DNA of 64,000 nucleotides, from contig CAWJFY010000004.1 of assembly GCA_963842295.1 (NCBI GenBank), positions 1 to 64,000 on the forward strand, in the 5' to 3' direction. This DNA comes from JAJNBA01 sp963842295 (GTDB lineage Bacteria; Actinomycetota; UBA4738; HRBIN12). The notes beneath the pieces are model-generated. The model saw only the letters and a list, made by a program, of their open reading frames with translations, did not search any database and was not told the DNA's origin. Position 1 is the first letter of the stretch. Each line of letters begins with the position of its first letter. The translations under genes were made by a program, and so were the position numbers. Of this stretch, positions 34,473 through 41,558 are shown in pieces.

Positions 34473-36353
34473 CTACGGTCGCGCGCTAGGTTGCCGATCT
34501 CCTCCTTCGGGTGGACTCAGGCTGCCGGCAACCATGTCCACCCACCGCGGTCGTTGGTCGAGTTGGGAGTCCAGATTCATCGCAGCATTGATCAGCGATA
34601 GGTGTGTGAACGCTTGGGGGAAGTTTCCGAGCTGCTCGCCCGTCAAGCCGATCTCCTCGGAGAAGAGGCCAAGGTGGTTCGCGTAGGTGAGCATCTTCTC
34701 GAATGTGAGCCTCGCCTCCTCCAGCCGACCAGCCCGGGTTAGCGCGTCGACGTACCAGAACGTGCAGATCGAGAACGTTCCCTCAGAGCCTTGCAACCCA
34801 TCGGGTGAGGCACTGGGGTCGTATCGGTACACGAGGCTGTCGGAAACCAGTTCGTCCCGCATCGCGTCGAGCGTCGACAGCCACATCGGGTCGCGCGGGG
34901 CGATGAACCCGACCAGCGGCATGAGTAGGTTCGAGGCGTCGAGCACCTGCGAGTCGTAGGCCTGCACGAACGCCGACCGCTCCTTGCTCCACCCCTTCTC
35001 CATGATCTGTTCGTAGATCCGGTCGCGCTCGGTCATCCATCGCTCGAGATCGCCGGGTCGGCCAAGGTTGCGAGCCATCCGCACGGCGCGATCCAGCGCG
35101 ACCCAGGACATCAACCGGCCATAGGTGAAGTCCTTGCGGCCGCCGCGGGTCTCCCAGATCCCCTCCTCCGGCTGATCCCAGTTCTCACAGAGCCAGTCGA
35201 AGATGCCGGAGAGCTCCGTCCACGCTTGGTGTCCCGGCGTCATGCCTCGGAGGGTCGCCAGGTAGACCGAGTCGACCGCCTCCCCATAGATGTCCAGCTG
35301 AAGTTGGTCCGAGGCTCCATTCCCGATGTGCACGGGTCTCGATCCGCGGTAGCCCTCGAAGTGATCGAGCGCCTCTTCCTCGAGGTCCGGCGACCCATCG
35401 ATCCGGTACATGATCTGGAGTGGCCCGGAGGCACCCCCGGCCTGTTCGCTCACTCGATCGCGAAGCCAGCGCCCGAAGGCCTCCGCCTCTTCCACGTAGC
35501 CGAGGCCCAGGAGTGCGTACACCGAGAACGAGGCATCGCGGATCCACGTGAAGCGGTAGTCCCAGTTGCGCTCACCGCCGATCTGCTCGGGGAGGCTGGT
35601 CGTGGGCGCCGCGACGAGCGCGCCGGTCGGCGCGTACGTCATGAGCTTGAGGGTGATCGCCGAGCGGTCGACGATCTCACGCCACCGACCGTCGTAGCTC
35701 GATTTCCCGACCCAGTCGCGCCAGAACCGCACCGTCCGGTTGAACATGTCGAGGACGTCTTGCGCATCGAGCTTCCGAGACTCGGCCTTGGCTCCGGTCT
35801 CCAGAACAACCCCACTCACCTGTCCGGCGCGGAGGCTCCACGACCCGCGAACGTCGTTCGCGTCTCGGTCGAGATCCATCGTTGCCTGCAGTGTCAGGTG
35901 CTGGCTGTTGGAACTGAAGGCCCAGCCATTGTCGGTGGTCTCGAGCTCATGCTCGGCTCTTCCGTAGTCGAAGCGGGGTGCGCATTCCAGAGCGAACCTC
36001 ATCTCTCCGCGTACGACCCTCACCAAACGGACCAACAGGTGCCGATCGGTAGCGACCTGGGGTTCATCGATCGGCATGAAGTCGACCACTTCGCCCACCC
36101 CGTCCGGTGTCATGAACCGCGTGATCAAGACGGCGGTGTCGGGGAAGTACAACTGCTTCGTCACGTACTCCTCGGCGTCGGGAGCGATCCGGAATCGCCC
36201 GCCCTTGTCCCGATCGAGCAGAGAGGCGAACACGCTGGGCGAGTCGAAGCGGGGGCAGCAGAACCAATCGATCGTCCCGTCGGTTGTGACGAGGGCTGTG
36301 GTCTGCAGGTCGCCGATCAATCCGTGCTCGGAGATGAGCGGGTACCGATCCAT
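34473..36353 (-). CDS. Glycoside hydrolase family 15 (glucoamylase/trehalase-like)
   Basis: 626 residues. An N-terminal beta-sandwich (IGDLQTTALVTTDGTIDWFC, where the recurring GSIDW-type motif is seen) precedes an (alpha/alpha)6 barrel with the signature RNWDYRFTWIRDASFSVYAL, then RKDFTYGRLMSWVALDRAVR, and GSEGTFSICTFWYVDALTRA, where a catalytic Glu is expected. Substrates in this family include starch-like glucans, isomaltose and trehalose. There is no signal peptide, so an intracellular storage sugar is likely. The SD AGGAGA precedes the ATG, and box 36444-36460 lies 91 bases upstream. Confidence 0.9.
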   Translation of the reverse strand: MDRYPLISEHGLIGDLQTTALVTTDGTIDWFCCPRFDSPSVFASLLDRDKGGRFRIAPDAEEYVTKQLYFPDTAVLITRFMTPDGVGEVVDFMPIDEPQVATDRHLLVRLVRVVRGEMRFALECAPRFDYGRAEHELETTDNGWAFSSNSQHLTLQATMDLDRDANDVRGSWSLRAGQVSGVVLETGAKAESRKLDAQDVLDMFNRTVRFWRDWVGKSSYDGRWREIVDRSAITLKLMTYAPTGALVAAPTTSLPEQIGGERNWDYRFTWIRDASFSVYALLGLGYVEEAEAFGRWLRDRVSEQAGGASGPLQIMYRIDGSPDLEEEALDHFEGYRGSRPVHIGNGASDQLQLDIYGEAVDSVYLATLRGMTPGHQAWTELSGIFDWLCENWDQPEEGIWETRGGRKDFTYGRLMSWVALDRAVRMARNLGRPGDLERWMTERDRIYEQIMEKGWSKERSAFVQAYDSQVLDASNLLMPLVGFIAPRDPMWLSTLDAMRDELVSDSLVYRYDPSASPDGLQGSEGTFSICTFWYVDALTRAGRLEEARLTFEKMLTYANHLGLFSEEIGLTGEQLGNFPQAFTHLSLINAAMNLDSQLDQRPRWVDMVAGSLSPPEGGDRQPSARP

Positions 36354-36443
36354 CCGGGGTCTCCTCTGGGCGATGGTGCGCCGACGCTCGGCGCGTGAGC
36401 TGAGCAGATGTGCTCACGGTGGGGTGGTATCCGTGCTCCCGCA

Positions 36444-36460
36444 TCACCCGGTTGGGATGA
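36444..36460 (-). promoter_or_regulatory. Dyad operator box for the GH15 gene
   Basis: TCACCC-ggttg-GGATGA, a consensus match. Toward the minus-strand gene, CACCGT (36421-36416) follows after 22 bases and keeps A2 and T6. The 325-base gap between GH15 and the next gene (36354-36678) holds this box, the box at 36535 and the promoter of the plus-strand gene; nothing else was recognised in it. Confidence 0.75.
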
Positions 36461-36534
36461 AGTCATCCCCTTGAGCCGAGCGCGATTTCCGGAGCTTCTG
36501 GCCCTGCCTTCGCGGGCCTCGCGCCCTTGGCGAT

Positions 36535-36551
36535 TCATCCAAAGAGGGTGA
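36535..36551 (+). promoter_or_regulatory. Dyad operator box for the second DUF7144 gene
   Basis: TCATCC-aaaga-GGGTGA, a consensus match. TACGGT (36575-36580) follows after 23 bases. The leader to the ATG at 36679 would be about 90 bases. Confidence 0.75.
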
Positions 36552-36678
36552 TGCGTACGCGTTTCGCCTGAGCCTACGGTCATGGACGGGCATCGGGCAT
36601 CGCACCGGTGTGAAGCAGGACTCAAGTGGAAAGCGTGGTAGGAAAGACCTCGGTTTGAAGGCTAGGAAGGAGCAGGGG

Positions 36679-37071
36679 ATGGAGCGAAAGAGCGGTATGG
36701 CGATCGGCTTCACGATGTTCGCGGCGATCATGCTGATGATCAACGGATCGTTCCAGATCATCGCCGGGCTCACGGGGATCTTCGAGAACGAGTTCTACGT
36801 CACCACGCCGAACTACTTCCTGGAGCTCGACGCCTCCGCTTGGGGATGGGTCCATCTGATCTGGGGCGTGCTCGTGCTCATCGGGGGATTGGGCCTCCTC
36901 TCAGGATCGCTCTGGGGGCGGACTCTGGGAGTCATCGCCGCGGCTGGAAGCATGCTCATCAGCTTCGCCTTCATCCCGCTCTATCCGATCTGGTCGATCG
37001 TCGTGATCTCGGTTGACGTGACGGTGATCTGGGCGTTGACGGCACACGGGAGGGACATCGTCGCCGAGTAG
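36679..37071 (+). CDS. DUF7144-type four-helix membrane protein (copy 2)
   Basis: 130 residues and four helices. FTMFAAIMLMINGSFQIIAG, YFLELDASAWGWVHLIWG and the C-terminal VTVIWALTAHGRDIVAE parallel the copy at 23353-23751 throughout. The ATG at 36679 is chosen over upstream in-frame starts because AGGAAGGAG precedes it. As with copy 1, the gene is the first behind a dyad box. Unlike copy 1, no DUF1269 gene follows; a strong hairpin terminator does. Function unknown. Confidence 0.8.
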   Translation: MERKSGMAIGFTMFAAIMLMINGSFQIIAGLTGIFENEFYVTTPNYFLELDASAWGWVHLIWGVLVLIGGLGLLSGSLWGRTLGVIAAAGSMLISFAFIPLYPIWSIVVISVDVTVIWALTAHGRDIVAE

Positions 37072-37161
37072 CCCCACAGCTGGCGGCGACGGGCTCCCAA
37101 CAAACGGTGGGTCCCAGCTCGCGAACAGCCATCTGAAGAGGGGATGACGGATGCGCATCGT

Positions 37162-37198
37162 CACGTAGGCCGGGAGGGCAGCCCTCCCGGCCTACGTG
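37162..37198. terminator. Perfect 17-bp stem terminator between convergent genes
   Basis: CACGTAGGCCGGGAGGG pairs perfectly with CCCTCCCGGCCTACGTG around a 3-base loop. It lies 91 bases after the DUF7144 stop and contains the stop codon of the convergent SHOCT gene. It should end transcription in both directions. Confidence 0.85.
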
Positions 37199-37479
37199 CT
37201 GAGGATCTTCGCCTTCTGGGCGTCGAACTCCTCTTGGGTAAGGACTCCGGCCGCCTTCAGTTCCCCAAGCTCCTTGAGCTGCGCAAGGGTGTCCTGGCTC
37301 GAGGGCGCGGCGCCTGGGGGTGGGGGGGGCGGCTCGGCATATGACGTCGTGTCCTCATACGACGTCGTGTCCTGCTGAGCCCACCTGTTCGCCTGACGGC
37401 GCGAAACTCGATTCGACACAGCCGTCGCCGTTCCGGCGACGACCGCCGTTCGCGCCACTCCGCGGAGCAGTCCTGGCAT
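37192..37479 (-). CDS. SHOCT-domain protein
   Basis: 95 residues. The N-terminal MPGLLRGVARTAVVAGTATA may form one membrane-associated helix. The middle is low-complexity (TTSYEDTTSYAE, a seven-Pro stretch interrupted late by Gly). The C-terminus, DTLAQLKELGELKAAGVLTQ followed by EEFDAQKAKIL, is a clear SHOCT domain, a short module thought to aid oligomerisation. It begins six bases after the DUF6325 copy 2 stop, so the two are coupled. The 45-residue gene at 28454 occupies the equivalent place in the other cassette. Confidence 0.8.
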   Translation of the reverse strand: MPGLLRGVARTAVVAGTATAVSNRVSRRQANRWAQQDTTSYEDTTSYAEPPPPPPGAAPSSQDTLAQLKELGELKAAGVLTQEEFDAQKAKILST

Positions 37480-37485
37480 CCTTGT

Positions 37486-37932
37486 TCACTCCTTCTCTTC
37501 GAGCTCGTCCAGCGCCGCGATGATCGCGTTCACGGGGATCCGCCCATTCGCAACGAGCTGCGCGCCGCTTCGACGCAGCGCAGTCGCGAATGGCGCAGCC
37601 CACGTGTTCTCATACACCAGGACCGCCGCCGAGCAGCCAGGCTCGATCGCGGTCCCGGCCTCCATGTAGTCGTCGTCGCCGAGCAACCCTGACGAAGCTC
37701 CCTCGAACAGGGTGAGCTCCGGTGCTCCATCAGCGCCGAGCGCATCCAGGTCGAGGCCCACCACCGACCCATCCTCATCCTTGTGGACGAAGGCGAGATC
37801 GAGCACGCGGATGAGGCCTCGGTCGACCAGATCAGCGAGCAGGGGCAACCCTTCGCCGGTCGGCTGCTTCCCTGCAGGCCACTCGACCACGAGGTAGTCG
37901 ATGGGGCCCAGTTCGACGTCTCCGTCGATCAC
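37486..37932 (-). CDS. DUF6325-family protein (copy 2)
   Basis: 148 residues from a GTG at 37932 with the SD GAGGGGGA. The opening VIDGDVELGPIDYLVVEWP, LIRVLDLAFVHKDEDG, and CSAAVLVYENTWAAPFATA match copy 1 at 28593 closely. The function is unknown. Both copies are followed by a gene starting with a small Arg/Ala/Val-rich segment, so the pair looks like a conserved two-gene cassette. I could not find a well-spaced -10 between it and box 38076-38092, so its promoter is unclear; TACCCT at 37983-37978 is one possibility. Confidence 0.75.
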   Translation of the reverse strand: MIDGDVELGPIDYLVVEWPAGKQPTGEGLPLLADLVDRGLIRVLDLAFVHKDEDGSVVGLDLDALGADGAPELTLFEGASSGLLGDDDYMEAGTAIEPGCSAAVLVYENTWAAPFATALRRSGAQLVANGRIPVNAIIAALDELEEKE

Positions 37933-38075
37933 GCGTTCCCCCTCTTCCGACGCACACCGATGAAAGCCAGTCTGGCTAGGGTAACCATCTCAGGTGGGAA
38001 CGGAGCCGCCTCGCCCCACCCGGTGGTCCGCTTCGCGTCGCATGGCAGCGGTCGAGCCGGAGAGGGACGGCGGAT

Positions 38076-38092
38076 TCATCCCAACAGGATGA
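38076..38092 (+). promoter_or_regulatory. Dyad operator box for the PLDc_N/SHOCT gene
   Basis: TCATCC-caaca-GGATGA, an exact consensus match. TAAATG (38115-38120) follows after 22 bases. The box lies between divergent genes, but only the plus-strand side has the standard spacing to a -10-like hexamer. Confidence 0.7.
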
Positions 38093-38148
38093 TGCCCGGA
38101 GCGGTGGTCATGCCTAAATGACACGGACGCAGGGAACACCGACGCCGG

Positions 38149-38544
38149 ATGATGCATCCGGAAAAGGGGGTAGAGGAGTTGAATCTCGGTGAATTGTTGT
38201 GGGCCATGCTCGTCTTCTTCTTCTGGTTCATGGCGATCTGGATCTTCATCCAGATCTTCGCGGACATCTTCCACCGACGGGATCTGTCCGGAGCGGCAAA
38301 GGCTGGGTGGATCCTCTTGCTGTTCGTCCTCCCATTCCTGGGCGCCCTGATCTACCTGATCGCTCGTCCAAAGATGACCGAGCAGGATAAGGAGGACATC
38401 CAGCGCATGCAGGAAGTGCAGCGACGGGTATCCGGTTACTCGGCCGCCGAGGAGATCGAGAAGCTCTCGAAGCTGCGCGACTCGGGCGAGATCTCGGCCG
38501 AGGAGTACGAGCGGCTGAAGGCACGAGCGCTCGTCGAGGTCTAG
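38149..38544 (+). CDS. PLD-nuclease-N-terminal-like membrane protein with SHOCT domain
   Basis: Up to 131 residues. Two hydrophobic helices (LLWAMLVFFFWFMAIWIFI and WILLLFVLPFLGALIYLIA) with KAGWI between them match the short PLDc_N membrane module. The C-terminus EEIEKLSKLRDSGEISAEEY is a SHOCT domain. ATG 38149 lies inside a palindrome (CCGGATgatgCATCCGG region); a TTG at 38179 behind AAAAGGGGG is a plausible alternative and would remove ten residues. It sits behind a dyad box. Function unknown. Confidence 0.72.
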   Translation: MMHPEKGVEELNLGELLWAMLVFFFWFMAIWIFIQIFADIFHRRDLSGAAKAGWILLLFVLPFLGALIYLIARPKMTEQDKEDIQRMQEVQRRVSGYSAAEEIEKLSKLRDSGEISAEEYERLKARALVEV

Positions 38545-38656
38545 AGGAGGCGAGAGCGCGGGCCCTCGGCGGGCAGTCCGTTCCGCCGGCGGTCCGCGCG
38601 TCGTGAACCCGAGGTCGCCCTCCATGTTGGTGATCAGATCCGGGCCACATCATCCA

Positions 38657-38672
38657 TCACCCGGGTGAAACG
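38657..38672 (+). promoter_or_regulatory. Zero-spacer dyad TCACCCGGGTGAAACG, copy 1
   Basis: CACCC and GGGTG abut without the usual five-base spacer, forming a perfect 10-bp palindrome extended by TGAAACG. The same 16 bases occur at 41305-41320. Copy 1 lies 48 bases before a small gene and about 330 bases before the first LAL regulator. TATCGG at 38699 is a possible -10. It is the only recognised element in the 175-base gap 38545-38719. Confidence 0.5.
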
Positions 38673-38719
38673 GCTGTTCGGGGGATGCGCGGCGTGGCTA
38701 TCGGGTATGAGGATTACAG

Positions 38720-38968
38720 ATGATGCCGGAGCGATCCGCAGGGCTGGAGGGACCGGAGGAACGGGACTCCGTCCGCTACCACGTCGTCGTCCGAGGTGAG
38801 ATCGACTCCTCGCTCGTCGGTCCCCTCGAGGGGATGGTGAAGGAACGCGGCGGACCTGAGCCGACCATGGGTATCGACATCCTCGACCAGTCTCATCTCC
38901 ACTGCGTGCTGCGCGCCCTTCACGAGCGGGGGATCGCGATCGTTCGTCTCCATCCCGCGGCAGACTGA
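38720..38968 (+). CDS. Small conserved protein upstream of the LAL regulator
   Basis: 82 residues. VRYHVVVRGEIDSSLVGPLE followed by GIDILDQSHLHCVLRALHER and a final GIAIVRLHPA suggests a compact alpha/beta fold of the kind seen in small actinobacterial proteins that end in DQAQLHGLLDRI-type sequence. No enzyme motif is visible. A role as a regulator partner is possible because it precedes the LAL gene by about 40 bases. No strong SD is present, and the start could be either of two adjacent ATGs. Confidence 0.55.
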   Translation: MMPERSAGLEGPEERDSVRYHVVVRGEIDSSLVGPLEGMVKERGGPEPTMGIDILDQSHLHCVLRALHERGIAIVRLHPAAD

Positions 38969-39004
38969 AAGGGCACGGCCGGCGAGCGTTCACACCCCGT
39001 TCGT

Positions 39005-41284
39005 TTGCGACCGCTGCCACCTCGTGCAACACTTTTCCTTCTGACACAAGCAGAGTCGGCCCGCGAGATCGGTCGCCCGAGAGAGCCGGTGCTCGTCGGG
39101 TCGAAGCTACGCGCGCCATCGCACCGTCCCGGGACGGTGGATCGTGCCGCTCTGCTTGGGCAACTCAGCTCCCACCGCGGGCCGGTTCTCTTCGTCGCGC
39201 CGCCCGGTTTCGGGAAGTCCACTCTCCTGGCGGAGTGGGGTCAGCACGATGACCGTCCCTTCGCCTGGCTTTCGCTGGACGCCGGTGACAACGACCCGAT
39301 CGTCCTGTGGAGCTATCTCACTGAAGCGGTTCGTGCCATCGCTCCCCGATTCGCAGCCAAGGTCGAGCCGGCGTTCCGGGTCCCAGGTACCGACCTCCTC
39401 GAAGGGATCGTCCCCCAGCTCTTGAACGAGCTGGGAGCGATCGACGCTCAGATCGTTCTCGTCTTGGACGACTACCAGTCGATCACCGACCCCACGTGTC
39501 ACGGATCGGTCGAGTTGCTCCTGGAGCGGCGGCCGAGCAACGTCACCCTCGTGATCGCGACCCGTGCCGACCCGCCCTTCCCGCTTGGTCGGCTGCGGGC
39601 GGGGGGCGAGCTCCTGGAGCTGCGGGCCTCCGAGCTCACCTTCACACGGCGGGAGACGGAGCGGTTCCTCAATGATGAGATGGGCCTCCATCTCAGCGAC
39701 GCGGCGTTGACCGCACTACAGGAACGGACCGAAGGGTGGCCCGCCGGTCTGTACCTCGCGTTCCTCTCGATGCGCGACGCAACCGACCCGGAGGGTTTCG
39801 TTGCGGACTTCCGTGGTTCCAGCCGTCACGTCGTGGACTACCTGACGGAGGTGGTGCTGGACACGCTCGACGGACGGTTGCGTGATTTCCTGCTCGAGAC
39901 CTCGATCCTGGAACGGATGTCCGGCCCGCTCTGCGACGCGGTCACGGGCCGTGAGGACTCGACGGACGTCTTGGCGGAACTCGAGCGCGCCAATCATTTC
40001 CTCATCCCGCTGGACGATCGACGTGAGTGGTACCGGTACCACCGGCTCTTCGCGGATCTCCTCCACGACGAGCTGCGTCGTCGGGCACCCGACCGACTGC
40101 CCGAGCTCCACCAACGAGCCTCCCAGTGGCTGGCATCCGCCGGCCACGTCGGATCGGCCATCCTTCATGCGATCGCCGGTGGGGAGCTCGAGGTGGCCAG
40201 TCGGTTGGTCTCCGAGCATTACCTGATGACGATCGAGTGGGGCGGTTTCGGCACGGTGGCGGGTTGGCTCGAATCGTTCCCCCGGGAGGCAGTCGTCGGC
40301 GACGCGCGCCTTTCCATCGTCGAGGCCTGGGTGATGAGCTTCCTCAACCGTCGCGACGAGGCAGAGCTGGCGCTTCGGAACGCGGCGAATTCGAACTACG
40401 AGGGGCCTCTCCCCGATATGGCGAGTTCGGTCGAGGCGAGCGCGGTGCTGCTGCGCGCCGGGTTCCCCTGGGGCGACGTCGGACGGATGCTGGTCGCCGC
40501 GCGGCGCGCCTTCGAGCTCGAGGGACGTCACGATTCGATGTGGAGCGTGACCGTCCATGTCCAGCTCGGATGGGCGCTCGTGCTCTCGGGCGACTTCGAG
40601 GCCGCCCGTCCGTACCTGCTCCATGCCGCGCGCGTCGCCCCCGTCACGGGTCAGTGGTTGAACGCGTTCGGTGCCGTGTGCCTACTCTCGTCGGTGTGCC
40701 TGCAGGCCGACGAGCTCGACGAGGCCGAGCGATGGGCTCGAGAGGCGCTGGACGTGGCGGAGGATCACGGCCTGTCCGAGACCGCTCCCGGCGGCTGGGC
40801 ATATTCGACGCTGGGCGATGTCCTCGCACGAGACGGCCGGACGGTCGAAGGCGAACGACTGCTGAGCAAGGGAGTGGACCAGCTCCGCTCAGGGGCCCAA
40901 CCTCTCCTCTTGATCCAGGCGCTCCTCGGACTCGCGCCCGTCCGCCGGGCGCTGGGCGCCTCCGGGGACGCACGCGCGATCCTCGCGGAGGCGAGAGCGA
41001 TGATCCTGGACTGTGTCGATCCGGGGATCCTGGCGGAGCGTCTCGAGGAGATCTCGAGCATGCTGCTCGTCTCCCGGAGATCCTCGGGCTCGGACAACCT
41101 CACCCACCGAGAGATCGAAGTACTGCATCTGCTGGAGAAGGGGCTCTCGAAACGGGAGATCGCAAGCACCCTCTTCCTCTCGTACAACACGATCCACTCC
41201 CACACCAGGTCGATCTACCGGAAGCTCGAGGCATCCTCGCGTGCGGAAGCCATCGCGGGAGCGAGGGAACAGGGACTCCTCTAG
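39005..41284 (+). CDS. LuxR-family ATP-dependent (LAL/MalT-like) transcriptional regulator 1
   Basis: About 759 residues. Walker A APPGFGKST (near 65-73) and a Walker B-like IVLVLDDYQS form the STAND ATPase. The ATPase is followed by TEGWPAGLYLAFLSM, a winged-helix region, a TPR-like helical sensor (about 380-680), and a C-terminal LuxR helix-turn-helix with LTHREIEVLHLLEKGLSKRE and SYNTIHSHTRSIYRKL. Such proteins activate transcription when ATP and an inducer bind. The TTG at 39005 is the longest start; a GTG at 39089 (VLVGSKLRAP) is equally credible. It is a candidate regulator of the dyad boxes. Confidence 0.9.
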   Translation: MRPLPPRATLFLLTQAESAREIGRPREPVLVGSKLRAPSHRPGTVDRAALLGQLSSHRGPVLFVAPPGFGKSTLLAEWGQHDDRPFAWLSLDAGDNDPIVLWSYLTEAVRAIAPRFAAKVEPAFRVPGTDLLEGIVPQLLNELGAIDAQIVLVLDDYQSITDPTCHGSVELLLERRPSNVTLVIATRADPPFPLGRLRAGGELLELRASELTFTRRETERFLNDEMGLHLSDAALTALQERTEGWPAGLYLAFLSMRDATDPEGFVADFRGSSRHVVDYLTEVVLDTLDGRLRDFLLETSILERMSGPLCDAVTGREDSTDVLAELERANHFLIPLDDRREWYRYHRLFADLLHDELRRRAPDRLPELHQRASQWLASAGHVGSAILHAIAGGELEVASRLVSEHYLMTIEWGGFGTVAGWLESFPREAVVGDARLSIVEAWVMSFLNRRDEAELALRNAANSNYEGPLPDMASSVEASAVLLRAGFPWGDVGRMLVAARRAFELEGRHDSMWSVTVHVQLGWALVLSGDFEAARPYLLHAARVAPVTGQWLNAFGAVCLLSSVCLQADELDEAERWAREALDVAEDHGLSETAPGGWAYSTLGDVLARDGRTVEGERLLSKGVDQLRSGAQPLLLIQALLGLAPVRRALGASGDARAILAEARAMILDCVDPGILAERLEEISSMLLVSRRSSGSDNLTHREIEVLHLLEKGLSKREIASTLFLSYNTIHSHTRSIYRKLEASSRAEAIAGAREQGLL

Positions 41285-41304
41285 GCACTCCGGCTGCCGA
41301 GATC

Positions 41305-41320
41305 TCACCCGGGTGAAACG
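41305..41320 (+). promoter_or_regulatory. Zero-spacer dyad TCACCCGGGTGAAACG, copy 2
   Basis: Identical over 16 bases to 38657-38672. If the element is counted as a normal 17-base box ending at 41321, TTCGGT (41344-41349) follows after 22 bases, as for the standard boxes. It lies about 240 bases upstream of the second LAL regulator. Confidence 0.5.
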
Positions 41321-41478
41321 CATGCCCGGGTGGAGACGGCTTGTTCGGTGCTCGGGAAGATTCCGGTGAGGCGCTGCGTCGGAGCGCGGTCGCGCATGCA
41401 TGAGCACTTCCGAACGGCCTCAAGTCACTGCGATCTGGGAGTGGAAGCCACAGCCGGCTCGCGAGGGCTGACAGGTCG

Positions 41479-41520
41479 CTGGTGCGGGCCGGCCCCGAGC
41501 ACGCGGCCGGTCCGCACCAG
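41479..41520 (+). other. 16-bp stem hairpin in the leader of LAL regulator 2
   Basis: CTGGTGCGGGCCGGCC pairs with GGCCGGTCCGCACCAG (one G-T pair) around a 10-base loop. It lies 38 bases before the TTG start of the second LAL regulator and 194 bases after the stop of the first. There is no U-tract. It could be a late terminator for regulator 1 or a leader structure controlling regulator 2. Confidence 0.5.
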
Positions 41521-41558
41521 CCCATCGACAGGCGGACGAGCGACCGGAGGACGGGACC

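Noticed and set aside
38145..38161. Palindrome CCGGATgatgCATCCGG as a further operator box
   Set aside because: The half-sites point the opposite way (GGATG before CATCC) and it overlaps a possible start codon; it does not fit the box or its spacing.
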